Source: Cryptomeria japonica (Eukaryota; Streptophyta; Pinopsida; Cupressales; Cupressaceae). Taken from it: DNA of 56,000 bases. The translations under genes were made by a program, and so were the position numbers. The stretch covers positions 185,740,449 to 185,796,448 of the forward strand of contig NC_081411.1 in the NCBI RefSeq assembly GCF_030272615.1, in the 5' to 3' direction. This document shows positions 34,248-44,120 of this stretch, piece by piece. Positions within the stretch are counted from its first letter, which is position 1. Each line of letters opens with the position of its first letter. The notes beneath the pieces are model-generated. The model was given only the letters and a program-made list of their open reading frames with translations, was not told the DNA's origin and did not search any database.

Positions 34248-35949
34248 CTTTTCGGAATATCCTAATCCAAAAATACAAAAAAATCAAAAAAATTCAAAAA
34301 TACAAAAAAAAATTATAAAAACAAAAAAAAAATCGTTACTTGGTGAAAACCTGGCAAACAGGCGCCTTGTGACAACAAAAAAATTGAAAAATCCAAAAAA
34401 GTAAAGAGAAATAATTTCGTCCAACGGTGAAAACCACTTCGGTGGCGCTCTGGGCAAGTACCATGGTGAAAACTGGGTCACCAGTGCCATGCGTAGGGAC
34501 TTTGCTCCTCCCTCCTTCAGGATTCACTTTCATCCTTTCACTTTGCACACACTCACAACCTATTCACTCACAATAAACTTGCCCATTCCCATCATGGCTT
34601 GTTATTGATCTACCCAAGATTGGTTAGCCATCCATAACCCTCCCCTTTTACTCCCTTTTCCATCCATAATAAATCAGATCCTATCTGTGACTACGGCCAA
34701 TTCCTACGTCTAGTAATGGGTGTGGAACTGAGAACATCACATGTTTTGAGGAGTACAGTTTCTTTCAGCTTTCTTCAGTCTATCCGCGCACAATCCACAA
34801 TAAAAGTTTCGTCTTCTCCACAATAAGGTATCAGTTTCATGGATTCAGTCAGTTTCCAAGGAGACACAGCAGCAACAATGGGCTTCAACAAATTAAATCT
34901 TTTAACAGACTCAGACAACATATGGTTCAGTGCTATCTATCCTTTTGTGAAAGTGAACATTGTGACCACAATCAAAATTTGACTTATACAAGTGACAAGA
35001 GACACTAAACTTGAGGACTACAGTGGATGTTGGTGTCGAGTCTTGGTTTTCTTTTGATTTTATCTTTTTGGTGACATGTCTTTTAGCTTTTTCGGGATGT
35101 CTCTGACTAGAGATTCTATCTCCAGGATGTCTTTGACTAGAAAGGCGAGGATGGGGTATCGTCACCTATTTGCATTTGCTGTCTGTGGATTGTCTTTTAG
35201 TAATGCTATGACTTGTCCAAGGATATGAGGACACTGTGAGTCTAGTATGAACTGGGGCATTCCTTGTTTGTGACTGTCTTATCTCCATGCAAACAGGTAC
35301 AATGACTTTTTGGGCCGAACAAATGCCTCGATTGTCATAACCTATTTTGCCATAATAAAGCTCAATGATGATAACGCACAAGAAGCTCTTTCATGTTCAT
35401 ATCTTCTGTCTTCCATCCCCCTTTCTTGATTGACTTCCATCGTCCTTCTCATGTCCGAGTAGCCCGCTATCACATGACTGAGTATAATGACACACCAAAA
35501 ACATTTGCATTTCATATAGTTGCACCTACATCACCACATATAAGCATTTCATACATACATATAGATATTACAATTGCATCACATCCTGCATACAACACAT
35601 GTTAGCACATCTCACATTTTCATTATGTAAATAATCATTTGCATTATCATATTCATTTGCATTACATACATTCACATTTACATCATGCATACAACATAAA
35701 AGAACAAAAATATATTGCATTGCATCATATAAGCATCCATATCATAAAACATGCATCACATGAGAACACTTCATCACATAAGGTACACGTGCATATAGCT
35801 GCCGCAAAAATGGTGACTCATCTCATATATAATCAAATGTGTCATAATACAATGATGTCAAAAGAATCATATGGCTATAAAAGAATCACCCGCAGGTGTC
35901 TACAATACAATAATGGTACATATACTGATACAATGGGAGCCCACTATAG
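34248..35949 (+). other. Element C noncoding region between convergent genes
   Basis: No gene. An A-rich run (34262-34333) is followed by GGTGAAAACC at 34342-34351 and 34426-34435 and GGTGAAAACT at 34465-34474, with GGGCAAGTACCATG between. A stretch at about 34745-35400 is conserved in G. CAT-rich simple sequence fills about 35480-35760. Transcripts of gag-pol and the antisense gene would end or overlap here. Confidence 0.7.
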
Positions 35950-37899
35950 CTATGAGGAACTCCCTCCCTCGGAGCCGCCTCGCCTCGACGGAGTCTGAGC
36001 TATAGATGGACCCGCCCCAGGATCCCCCTGCCTCTCTGGTGGTGGTGGAGGCCCCATAACCCCACCGCTGGATGCCTGTCTCCTGCGGCTCCCTCCCGTA
36101 GCCGTCGCTGTGCACGACGATCTATGAAAGCTCCTAGCCCGCTGATCTGCTGGCACAGATGCATAGTATAGATCCCTCCAGTAGGCGATCTCCTCTCCGG
36201 CTCGCAAAACATATGCGTAGCCTGCCCCTGCATCCTCTGCTGCCCGCCTACCTGCCCTCAGAGCTGTCTCGGCCTCGGTGTATCTCTGGATGGCCTGATC
36301 CCTCTCCCGCTCTGTGTCTCGGACCCTGATCCTGAGGTGGTTCCTCTCTCGAACCAAATCCTCAATCTCATCTGCCTGGCCCTGGCAGATCTCCCGCAGC
36401 CTAAGCACCTCATCCTCCTCAGAATCTCCGCTCTCCGTCCCTGCCTGTGCCTCCTCCTCTACAGGTGCATGTCCTTGTGCCTCTGCCTGCACCTGTCCCT
36501 GTGCCTGTATAGGTACCTGTGGCTGTACCTGTCTCTGTCCCTCTGGCTGCACCTGTCTCTGTCCCTCTCTGGGACCCTGTGCTGCTGGCACCTATAGGGG
36601 CAGTCCACCCCATCCTCTCACCACTGGAGCTGCTCTCTCCTGTCCTCCCTCCCTCCAAGGTGCTACCCGTCTCTCTCCCACCACTCCCCTCCACCTCCGC
36701 CGACCCCTACCTCCATCCCCTCCTCCATCATCATCCTCTCCTCCACCCTCTCCATCCACTGGCTCTGCTGGATCTATCAATCTAGGAAATGGATGCTCTG
36801 CCCAGTACGCAGAGTACTCTGCGTCCATCCCTGCATCATCTACCTCTGGCCACATGTCCCATGGCATCGGCATCATCTCCGCTAGCTGCATAACTGCCTG
36901 ATCATATGATAGCAGTGGGCCAAACTGCACCTGATCTCGGACCGTACGGGCATACATGCCCGAGCCTCGGGGCATCCTCTGAATCCTGCCATACTACCTG
37001 CATACCCTATCCACCAGCTGTCTCTCTAATATATAGGGCGTCCGCCCAATCAGGTACCTACTCCGGAAGGTGTAGGGCAGCTCCAATGCGTCATCCTCCC
37101 ACTCCTCACACCCCAGGTACGGCCTCCAGATCACCATGTCAATGTCATCAATGACTCTCCTCCAGTGCTCCAATCTCCCAATCCGAGGCTGGGATGTAAT
37201 CATGGCATATAGGTGTACAAAACTCTATCCCTGTCCTCTACCTCTGAAGTGAATCGGCCGTGTGATGGGAAGGTGCTCATAGGCCCACACCTGCAAGAGA
37301 GTCACACCACAGCCCAAACCCACTGATCCATGATATACAAACTGATGCAGCTCATAATACAAATGTGCTAGGACACATGGCCCCCATGCATACCTAGTGT
37401 GCTCTGCCATCAGCGTCTCCAAGGCCCCTCCCCAGCCCACTGCCAATCCTCGTGTGGCCCTGTCTGGACACAAGTATCCACTGATGACTCCCCCAACAAC
37501 TGCCGGCAATGCTAATCCTGTGGCAGTCATGGTGTCCCAGGCTACATGACCTGCTCGCATCTCCAACCCGGGATCCTGAAACACCCGTCGCAATGCCTCC
37601 CTGTCCCCGTCACGGTCGTAGGGGATCAACTCTCCATCAATGGGAACATGTAGTATCCTGTATACATCCTCCAGTGTCACTGTCATCTCACCCATCGGCA
37701 GGTGAAACGTGCATGTCTCTGAGTGCCATCTCTCGGCCAACGCAGTCAGCAACCCCATGTTTGCCCGAAACTCGGGCACATAGAGCATATGTGTGAGACC
37801 CATCTCCTCTATGGAAATCATGTCCTGGATAGACAACTCTGGTCGCAGTCTCTGAGTCGATGGGAATCTCTCCCGTGACTCCAACATCGGCAAATACTC
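35950..37899 (-). pseudogene. Plant-mobile-domain protein, exon 2 (antisense gene of element C)
   Basis: Follows an intron in frame with exon 1, opening EYLPMLESRERFPS. The plant mobile domain (aminotransferase-like family, as in Arabidopsis MAIN/MAIL1 and some transposons) covers about residues 45-330 of the joined protein: WHSETCTFHLPMGEMTVTLEDVYRIL at about 80-105, LLQVWAYEHLP, and VIWRPYLGCEEWE with FRSRYLIGRTPYILERQLVDRVC. Then come an acidic/Gly stretch, a Q-rich repeat (EGQRQVQP), a charged coiled coil at about 518-575 and an S/G-rich tail. Three in-frame TAG stops interrupt it (37227-37225, 36996-36994, 36594-36592). G has CAT or CAA codons there, so decay of CAG is likely. The region is distinctly GC-rich beside its surroundings. 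Its role in the element is unknown. Confidence 0.88.
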
Positions 37900-38002
37900 C
37901 TGCAGTCAAGCAAATCAATCTTGTCAGTTATCGTGGCATTCACTGTCTATCACAAAATGCTACTCGCTACCTAAATGCATATGGCTATCTACCCTAGTGA
38001 CA

Positions 38003-38176
38003 CTCACTGTTCATCACAAAGTGTTGCTATTTATCCTAGTAGTGCTCCCTGTTCATCACAAAGTACTACGTGTGTGACATTCCCTGTTCATCACAAAGTG
38101 TCACTCACATTCGCACTCCCTGTTCATCACAAAGTGCTGCCTATCTTGGTGCTCCCTGTTCATCACAAAGTGCCTT
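38003..38176 (-). repeat. 36-bp tandem array in the antisense intron
   Basis: CTGTTCATCACAAAGTG-type units (plus-strand reading) with TCATCACAAA starting at 38011, 38053, 38088, 38124 and 38160, so spacing is 35-42 bp. Weaker copies flank it near 37948 and 38250. Each unit is an imperfect dyad (CACT...AGTG). Confidence 0.85.
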
Positions 38177-38301
38177 GATCTATCCTAATCTTCCTAGAGG
38201 ACCTGCTTGAGTGTATCCTCTCAGCAGCTTATCCAATCGACAGCGTATGTTCATCACAGAACTGTCGATTTGACCTAAAGGACTAAAACCATGCATTTAA
38301 A

Positions 38302-38612
38302 CACACAAATGCACCTTTTCAACACACACGCGCTTTTAACTCATAAACGCGCTTATGGACTGCACAAACGCGCCTCTGCAACACAGACGCGTTTTCTGAA
38401 CACAAATGTGCCTATGCCAGACACAAACGCGACCAGGGAACACAGACGTCCCTACATGACATAAACGCTACTAAAAATCACAAACGCTTTTGCATTTCAC
38501 AAACGCGTCCGCATTCAACACAAACGCGGTTCCAGGTACAGACGCGCCTGAACCCGACACAGACGCGCCTGTTGGACACAGACGTGCCTGGCGCTGACAC
38601 AGACGCGGTTGC
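38302..38612 (-). repeat. GCGTCTGTG word array 3, inverted, in the antisense intron
   Basis: About sixteen copies of CACAGACGCG, CACAAACGCG or variants on the plus strand, so the word reads GCGTCTGTG on the minus strand, the coding sense of the antisense gene. Spacing is about 18-25 bp. The copies are more diverged toward 38302. Confidence 0.83.
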
Positions 38613-38725
38613 ACGTTTTTGCACTTTTAAACTATCCTATTCCTAGCGCATTTATTGCTCCTAAACATGTATTTATGACAAAACTCGAAATGCGTGAAAG
38701 TACGAGGAGGTTTTCGGGTACTTAC

Positions 38726-38791
38726 CGGCTCTCCTGCATCGGCTGGTCGCTGGAATCGGCGGACACGGTCGAATCTATGAACGAATGCCAT
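38726..38791 (-). CDS. Antisense gene of element C, exon 1
   Basis: Twenty-two codons from the ATG at 38791 (MAFVHRFDRVRRFQRPADAG, then EP) up to a GTAAGT donor. Joined to exon 2 without a phase change, this gives a first methionine and a short basic, Arg-rich N-terminus (F-DRVRRFQRP), which could aid nuclear import or RNA binding. The ATG lies about 95 bp after a TATA box and is the first ATG on that strand after it that I can place in the joined frame. The element G copy lacks this exon. The exon is predicted from splice signals, not from homology. Confidence 0.65.
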
Positions 38792-38883
38792 CGCTGCTGA
38801 CTGCTGCTGCTGCTCTTTTCTCGCTCTGCACTGTGATCTTCTAAGGGTGTGGATGACAATGAGGATGTCTTTTGCCCGTGGTC

Positions 38884-38964
38884 TATCTTATAGCCTACCC
38901 TAGCCCTGCCCTTCATTTCCCGAGTCAGTATTCTTCATCCTGTGACTTTGTCACATTATCCAAT
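38884..38964 (-). promoter_or_regulatory. Promoter of the antisense gene (TATA and CCAAT)
   Basis: TATAAGATA at 38892-38884 (minus) lies about 95 bp before the exon 1 ATG. CCAAT on the plus strand at 38960-38964 (ATTGG on the gene's strand) is some 70 bp upstream of the TATA box. The spacing is typical of a plant RNA polymerase II promoter. It is separate from the LTR, which starts at 39141. Confidence 0.6.
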
Positions 38965-38990
38965 CAGTCCATTCTATCCCGTCTTTCTTA

Positions 38991-39039
38991 TCGAGAGATT
39001 GTCTGCAATCTTTTCAGACATTTTCATCCAATCTCTCGA
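38991..39039. repeat. 11-bp inverted repeat upstream of the antisense promoter
   Basis: TCGAGAGATTG (38991-39001) and CAATCTCTCGA (39029-39039) are perfect inverted copies around a 27-bp loop. It lies between the antisense promoter and the polypurine tract. Function unknown. Confidence 0.75.
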
Positions 39040-39125
39040 GGGGGCATATACATTCCTTATTCTGGGGCAACTCTGTATCAGTTCATCTTATCTTCTTTGA
39101 AACAACGCGACAAGCCGCATTGTCT

Positions 39126-39140
39126 CAAAGAGGGGCAAAA
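39126..39140 (+). other. Polypurine tract of element C
   Basis: CAAAGAGGGGCAAAA directly before the 3' LTR. It is shared with element D at 20353-20366. Confidence 0.85.
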
Positions 39141-39908
39141 TGTAGACACCCAAAATTGTCATGTCTAATTAAATAAATATTTTATTTATTTAATTATCTA
39201 AGCCTATTTCTTCTATTAATTAAATAAATCTTTATTTATTTAATTAATTCATTTATCCTCTTCTAGCCTTATTTCTCATTTAAATAAATACATTTATTTA
39301 TTTAAATTATCCCTTTCCTAAATTAAATAAATGTTTTATTTATTTAATTGTTCTATTTCTTCTATTAATTAAATAAATCTTTATTTATTTAATTAATTCA
39401 TTATCCTTTTCTACACATGACACATGTCATTCATCTCTTAATTCCTACACTACCTACCCCTTTCATTATTTTACTATTTCCTCTACCTACCCTCTAATCC
39501 TAGCCGACCTCTCTTTTTACACCTCTCAATCTTAACCCTCCATTTCTTATTGTGTCTTCTATTTAAGGAGATGCTTTCTTCATTGTCAAACCCTAACTAC
39601 TTGATCAATTGACTACATTACAATTCTACTTGCAACCACATTCCGTTCTTTGTTGAGCTCTTGTGCATACAAAAATCTGAGAGCAAGCATATCAAACAAG
39701 ATCAATGGAGATAGGAAGAATGGAGATCAAAACCCTAGTGGACATGTGATGGTATAATCTTTGTGATTTTGAGTTATTTGCATTGTCTTAGGTTATCTTC
39801 ATATGTTATGGTGGATCTTTGTTCATTGTTAAGCTAGGGTTTAGTGGTTGAATCCATTTTAGTCTTTCAATTATTGTTGTTTATTGCTATCCATTTTCAC
39901 CATATACA
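39141..39908 (+). repeat. 3' LTR of element C
   Basis: 768 bp, near-identical to 23646-24413; I find one substitution. Followed by ATATT at 39909-39913. Confidence 0.96.
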
Positions 39909-39913
39909 ATATT
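39909..39913 (+). repeat. Target-site duplication of C, right copy (ATATT)
   Basis: Identical to 23641-23645. In B's intact 5' LTR the single ATATT is followed by CACACATTACTT, the same sequence as here. Confidence 0.93.
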
Positions 39914-40229
39914 CACACATTACTTCTGCATTATTCGTCATATGTCCATCCTTTTTCACATCTTCTTATGATCTACAAGATCTCATACTTATATATAAGT
40001 CTTATTACAATATGCCTTGTTGTCTTACAAAAAAGATATTACAATTAAAGACAAAATACAATTATCAAAATCTTGTTGGTTGAGATACCGGTAAACATTA
40101 TTGTTGCTACCAGTGAACTATCTGCCGGTGTAGAGTCTATCAGTGCCGGTGCCATAAGATTGCAAGGTTGCCATCAATGACAACACCTTCAATCACCTTT
40201 AAATACCTTTAGAGTGTGCAATGCAAACA
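39914..40229 (-). repeat. 3' LTR of element B, proximal part
   Basis: Continues B's LTR across the C insertion and matches about 45776-46090. It ends ATGCAAACA, against ATGCCAACA in the 5' LTR, next to the polypurine tract. Confidence 0.9.
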
Positions 40230-40402
40230 ATCTCCCCCTTTGGCATTGTTGGCAACACTCATGAGAAAAATTCAAAATTGTATCCAAAAATTGAAGTCCA
40301 AAAATTCTTACCAAAATTGTGTGCTCCCCTTGAGTAGATGATCTCTTTTGCAAGTCATTTTTCTTAGTTCTACTATTCACCCTTTGACATCAATGACAAA
40401 GG
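40230..40402 (-). other. Polypurine tracts of element B
   Basis: Minus strand CCAAAGGGGGAGAT abuts the LTR at 40229. A decayed second copy (CATTGATGTCAAAGGGTG) lies near 40378-40395, the same paired layout as A and E. Confidence 0.65.
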
Positions 40403-40430
40403 TTGTCAAAATGTCAAATGAGTGCAGTTA

Positions 40431-43400
40431 TCAGCTAGAACCTTGTAATCGGTTGGTTACAATCTAAAATAGGCGTGCTAATACCAAATTTAGGCTCTGA
40501 GTGAACCTGTTATTGTCCTTTAATGCTGCCTATGTTCTTTGAATTGTACTAGTGAGGTGATGCATTTTCTCTTTCAGTGTCTTCTTTCCTTGAATAAGTG
40601 CCTATGAGATCTCTTTCCTCAAAGAGATGAGGTTATCCAATCTAGGACTGAGTCTACATTTAAGTTCTTTTGCCTTTCCTTTTCTTTCTCCAATTTCTCA
40701 AGTTTCTCCTCAAATCCAACTATCACCTGTTCAATAACTAATATTGGTTAAGATGAACCCATGATATTGTTAGCTATATCATTTATTTCTTTTTGTACTT
40801 TGTTGATCTCCTTATCGGTATCTATTGTCAAAAGATTGGTCTTACATGTATCTCTATATAGTTCAAACTCCATAATGGTTTTATTCAGTGCCAGTAAGAG
40901 GGTGTCAATGTGTCCCATGCACTTCTTTATTATCTCATCAAAGAATTTATCCTTTTCTCTATCCATTTTCTCCTTAAATGTCTCTTCATTTATTTGGTCC
41001 ACAATCAATATATTGCCAGTGATATACTTAGACAATATGTCTAATTGACTCAAAGAATCCTTATTATCTACATTCTACTTGGGTGCAATCAATTTAAGAG
41101 TAGGAATGGTATTATCTATAGCCTTATAAGCCAATGCATTACAATCTATAATCTTCTTAATAGAATCTAAAAGCACTTCAGTCACATTTGTTGGTCTAAA
41201 TTCTATCATGGAAGTACCAGATGACTGTCCAACTACCTTAATAATCTCCATGCTGCCGATGGTAGTAACAACTTTGCTTTTCTCAACCTCTAGTAGGTCA
41301 GTTTGTTTTTGCATTTCAACTAGCAAAGGTTTAGGTTTCTCAGTAGTTGTTGGTGGCACTATCTCAGTATGTACCTGGAAGTCAACCTGTCTATCAACTT
41401 GTATCTTTATGCTCTCTTCTGCCAGTTTTTCTAATGGTTTCTTTGTGGTATCCACTGCCGATTTCTCTATCTGCATCTCTGCACTATCCATTATCGGGGA
41501 CTTCATAGGTTTCTCTATATTTTCTGCAGCCGATAACTCTGTCTCTGTTGGTTTTTCAATGTTTTCATCAATAGTACTGTTAGTAACCATTTTACTAACC
41601 CCAATCTCAATGTTATCAACTGGTGTTTCAACTTCAACATTGTCAGCTGGTTGCTCAGTAGCAACATCTTTCTTATTTTCCTCAGTACTTTCTTTATCAA
41701 CTACAATATTTACCTCCTGAGTGTTTATGTTCATTGTGTACAAAAATTTTAGACTTAGGATTTGTATCCTCAAGTGAAGTCTCCACATTCTCAGTAGCTG
41801 GTGGTGGTAGATTATCTGTCACTTTTATATTAGGTAGTCCACCTACCTTACCTTTTCCTTTGTCCTTATCCTTTTGGTAGACCTTGAATGTTTTAGGTCT
41901 ATTAAGTTCTTCACGTTTCTCCTTCTCCACAAAGAAGGTGTCCCATTTATCTGCTGTCTCTTCTGATATCTCATTAACTGTCGGCCATTAGACTTACATG
42001 TCGGTGTCCACTAGAAAATACTATTTTGTTAGCTTCACTGATCAGCTCATCAATTTATTCCACTGATTTAATAGGGTGAACAATTAATAGTTTCTCAACC
42101 TTTATTTTCTTGTCTAGTTCCATAATGGCTAACCTTTTAGCATCAAGTCGCCTCTATAGATCACTAAGTAAATCATCTACAACCTCTATCAAAAATTTCT
42201 TATAGATGTCGAGGTGTAAAATGATACTATTTTCTATGCTTTCCTTTTCCTCATTGGTAAATGTATCATACAATTTACTAACATTAGACAAGTTTCCATC
42301 ATCTATTATCTCATTTAACAAGTTATTAACTGGATGAATAACCTGTTTTACCTTTCTCTTTCTAAGTGTCATCTTCTTAGCTTGTGGCCTCACTGTCTGT
42401 TGCTTTTGCCTTGTTGTCCTAGTTTTCTTGGGAGGAGGAGAGGGTACCGGTGAAGGTTTTCTCTTCCTATCAACTCTTTTGAATTTTGCAGGGATTTCAC
42501 TTTCTAAGGATGTACCAATTGGTGAGAGATAAGCCTCTGGTTGTAATCCTTCCAAATCACTTTCCTTGATACCAATGATATTCATTATGTTTTCCTTTAT
42601 TTCTTTGACCTACTTGGTTGCACTTCTTATAAATTTTTCTCTTCTCTTCCTTTGTTTCAGTGTTTGTACACCACTCTCTATAGTCTCAGCATTACCAAAA
42701 AGTTTTTCTTCTAGTTCTCTAGGGGCTCCAAGTAGGGCTTTGGCTTATGTTTCAATTATGTTCACATGAGCCTCATATCCCATTTCTGTCACCGAAATAG
42801 TTCTAGGAAGAACTGCTTCCATCCAGATATCATCCTTCTTAATTGCAATACAAATTTATTTTTGATACTTGTCAACAATACTTTGAGGTAACCTTTCCCT
42901 AGTCTTCAATTTTGCTTTAAAGGCTTGGAAATACTCAGTTATTTTATTGTCCTTATCTATCCTCATGCCGGTGAAGATATCCAATAGTTGTTTCCCTACC
43001 GGTATGTCATAACCAAAGTCTTTTCTGCCTATACCGGGAACTTCTTTTGTAATATATAGCATTAGGCATACAAGAAGATTTACAAATCTAAAAGTACCTT
43101 TCTTATCTCCTTTAATTTTCTTCAGATTGTCAATTAATTCATCCTTCAACCACTCACATACATCTATCTTAGCATCATTGTTAACCATATCATATGCACT
43201 ATTGATACATAGACTAGAAACTAAGTTCAGACGGTTATCATGTGTTTCCTTATATCCTAATATCATGCTAATGAATCTAACATTGTCATCTTTCACATCA
43301 TTAACTCTCAGGGATTTGTTGTCATGGGTTGCACCAGTTAAACTCATCATTGTGTTGTTTGAAACTTTCTTGGTCTTACCTGGCCTGCTACCAGTGGAAG

Positions 43401-43830
43401 GTAAGCCAATCATAGCCTTAACTGCTTCTCTAGTGATCTTATGGATAGAGTCTAACCAAAAGAATTCTCCATGAACTCTACTAAGTACAATCCTCACAAC
43501 CTCCTTAGGAAATTCTGGAATGTCAAGGATTTCCACAAAACCTAGGGTCTCAATAACCTTATGCTTGGGTTTTACAGTTTCTTTCTCATCACAAATAACA
43601 TTCTTATACATTTTCATGATTTCTTCTTAACCTAGTTCCTCAATATGGTAATGTATGTAAATTCTAGGGTCTTCTACATATGCAACTCCTTTAGGGATTT
43701 TAGAAAATGAACCTAGGGTATCATCTTGTTTTGCTACTTTTGGGATAATCTTGAATATGAGTCGAGGGTGTTTAACCACTTCAATAACAGTAGGTTTTGC
43801 AATGAATTCAAGAGCAGAGGAGGAAGCCAT
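40431..43830 (-). pseudogene. ORF2 of element B: large protein of unknown function (decayed)
   Basis: Begins MASSSALEFIAKPTVIEVVKHPR and stays largely open to about 42154. A stop after HIEELG, a stop after VDKYQK and later frameshifts (near 41950 and 41740) interrupt it. It shares with E the blocks FFWLDSIHKITREAVKAMIGLPSTGSRP, VCEWLKDELIDNLKKIKGDKKGTFRF, the basic RTTRQKQQTVRP segment and LDTLSKYITGNILTVDQINEETFKE. The C-terminal third is Lys/Glu-rich and probably coiled-coil. Substitutions between copies are mainly conservative at the protein level, as if selected before decay. No known family or enzyme motif is recognised. Confidence 0.8.
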
Positions 43831-43973
43831 TGATAAATACCTTAGTCTGCCTTTTAGGTCTAGATGCTTGAAATAACTTGCTTTACTTCTCGCTAAGGAT
43901 GCCTTCGCTTGGGTTTTTTGCACTCTTAGGAAACTTGAATACTCGGTGAGTGGAAAAGAGTGAAAAACACTAA

Positions 43974-43979
43974 TTTATA
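43974..43979 (-). promoter_or_regulatory. Internal TATA box upstream of ORF2 (element B)
   Basis: TATAAA on the minus strand, 149 bp before the ORF2 ATG at 43830, as in E (149) and A (150). Confidence 0.6.
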
Positions 43980-44120
43980 ATACTTTTCCCTTAACAACCA
44001 TAATAAATGTCTATTGGTTGAGACACATCTAATGGTAAAGAAGAAGTTCATCTTCTCACCATCAACCAAGGGTAAACTTGCATGATTTTAAATTTGTTGC
44101 AATACCCCAAGGATTAATTT

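Larger units (their letters stand above)
37900..38725 (-). other. Predicted 826-nt intron of the antisense gene
   Basis: Read on the minus strand: donor CCG|GTAAGT at 38726/38725 and acceptor GACTGCAG|GAG at 37900/37899, with a branch-like CTGAC at 37927-37923, about 24 nt before the acceptor. Both flanking exons are in phase 0. The intron holds the 36-bp repeat array and the inverted GCGTCTGTG array. Predicted from sequence only. Confidence 0.72.
23646..39908 (+). mobile_element. Young Tat-type Ty3/gypsy retrotransposon C with antisense mobile-domain gene
   Basis: 16,263 bp bounded by ATATT duplications, with two 768-bp LTRs in which I find one difference (T near 24343, C near 39838). Order: LTR, primer site, 2.35-kb leader with two CG-rich word arrays, gag-pol in one frame, 1.7-kb noncoding stretch, antisense plant-mobile-domain gene, polypurine tract, LTR. 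The protein order protease, RT, RNase H, integrase and an antisense gene before the 3' LTR are features of Tat/Ogre-type elements. Five premature stops (two in pol, three in the antisense gene) make this copy defective despite its youth. Confidence 0.95.

Noticed and set aside
35480-35760. CAT-rich simple sequence as a possible microsatellite or regulatory array
   Set aside because: Irregular unit length and a similar loose tract in D; read as simple-sequence drift.
36314-36901. Plus-strand open frames of 70-195 codons over the antisense gene
   Set aside because: Cys/Ser/Pro-rich shadows of the GC-rich antisense coding strand, with no conserved motif.
38003-38612. CRISPR-like regular repeats
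   Set aside because: Eukaryotic retrotransposon interior, degenerate words, no unique spacers of constant length and no cas genes.
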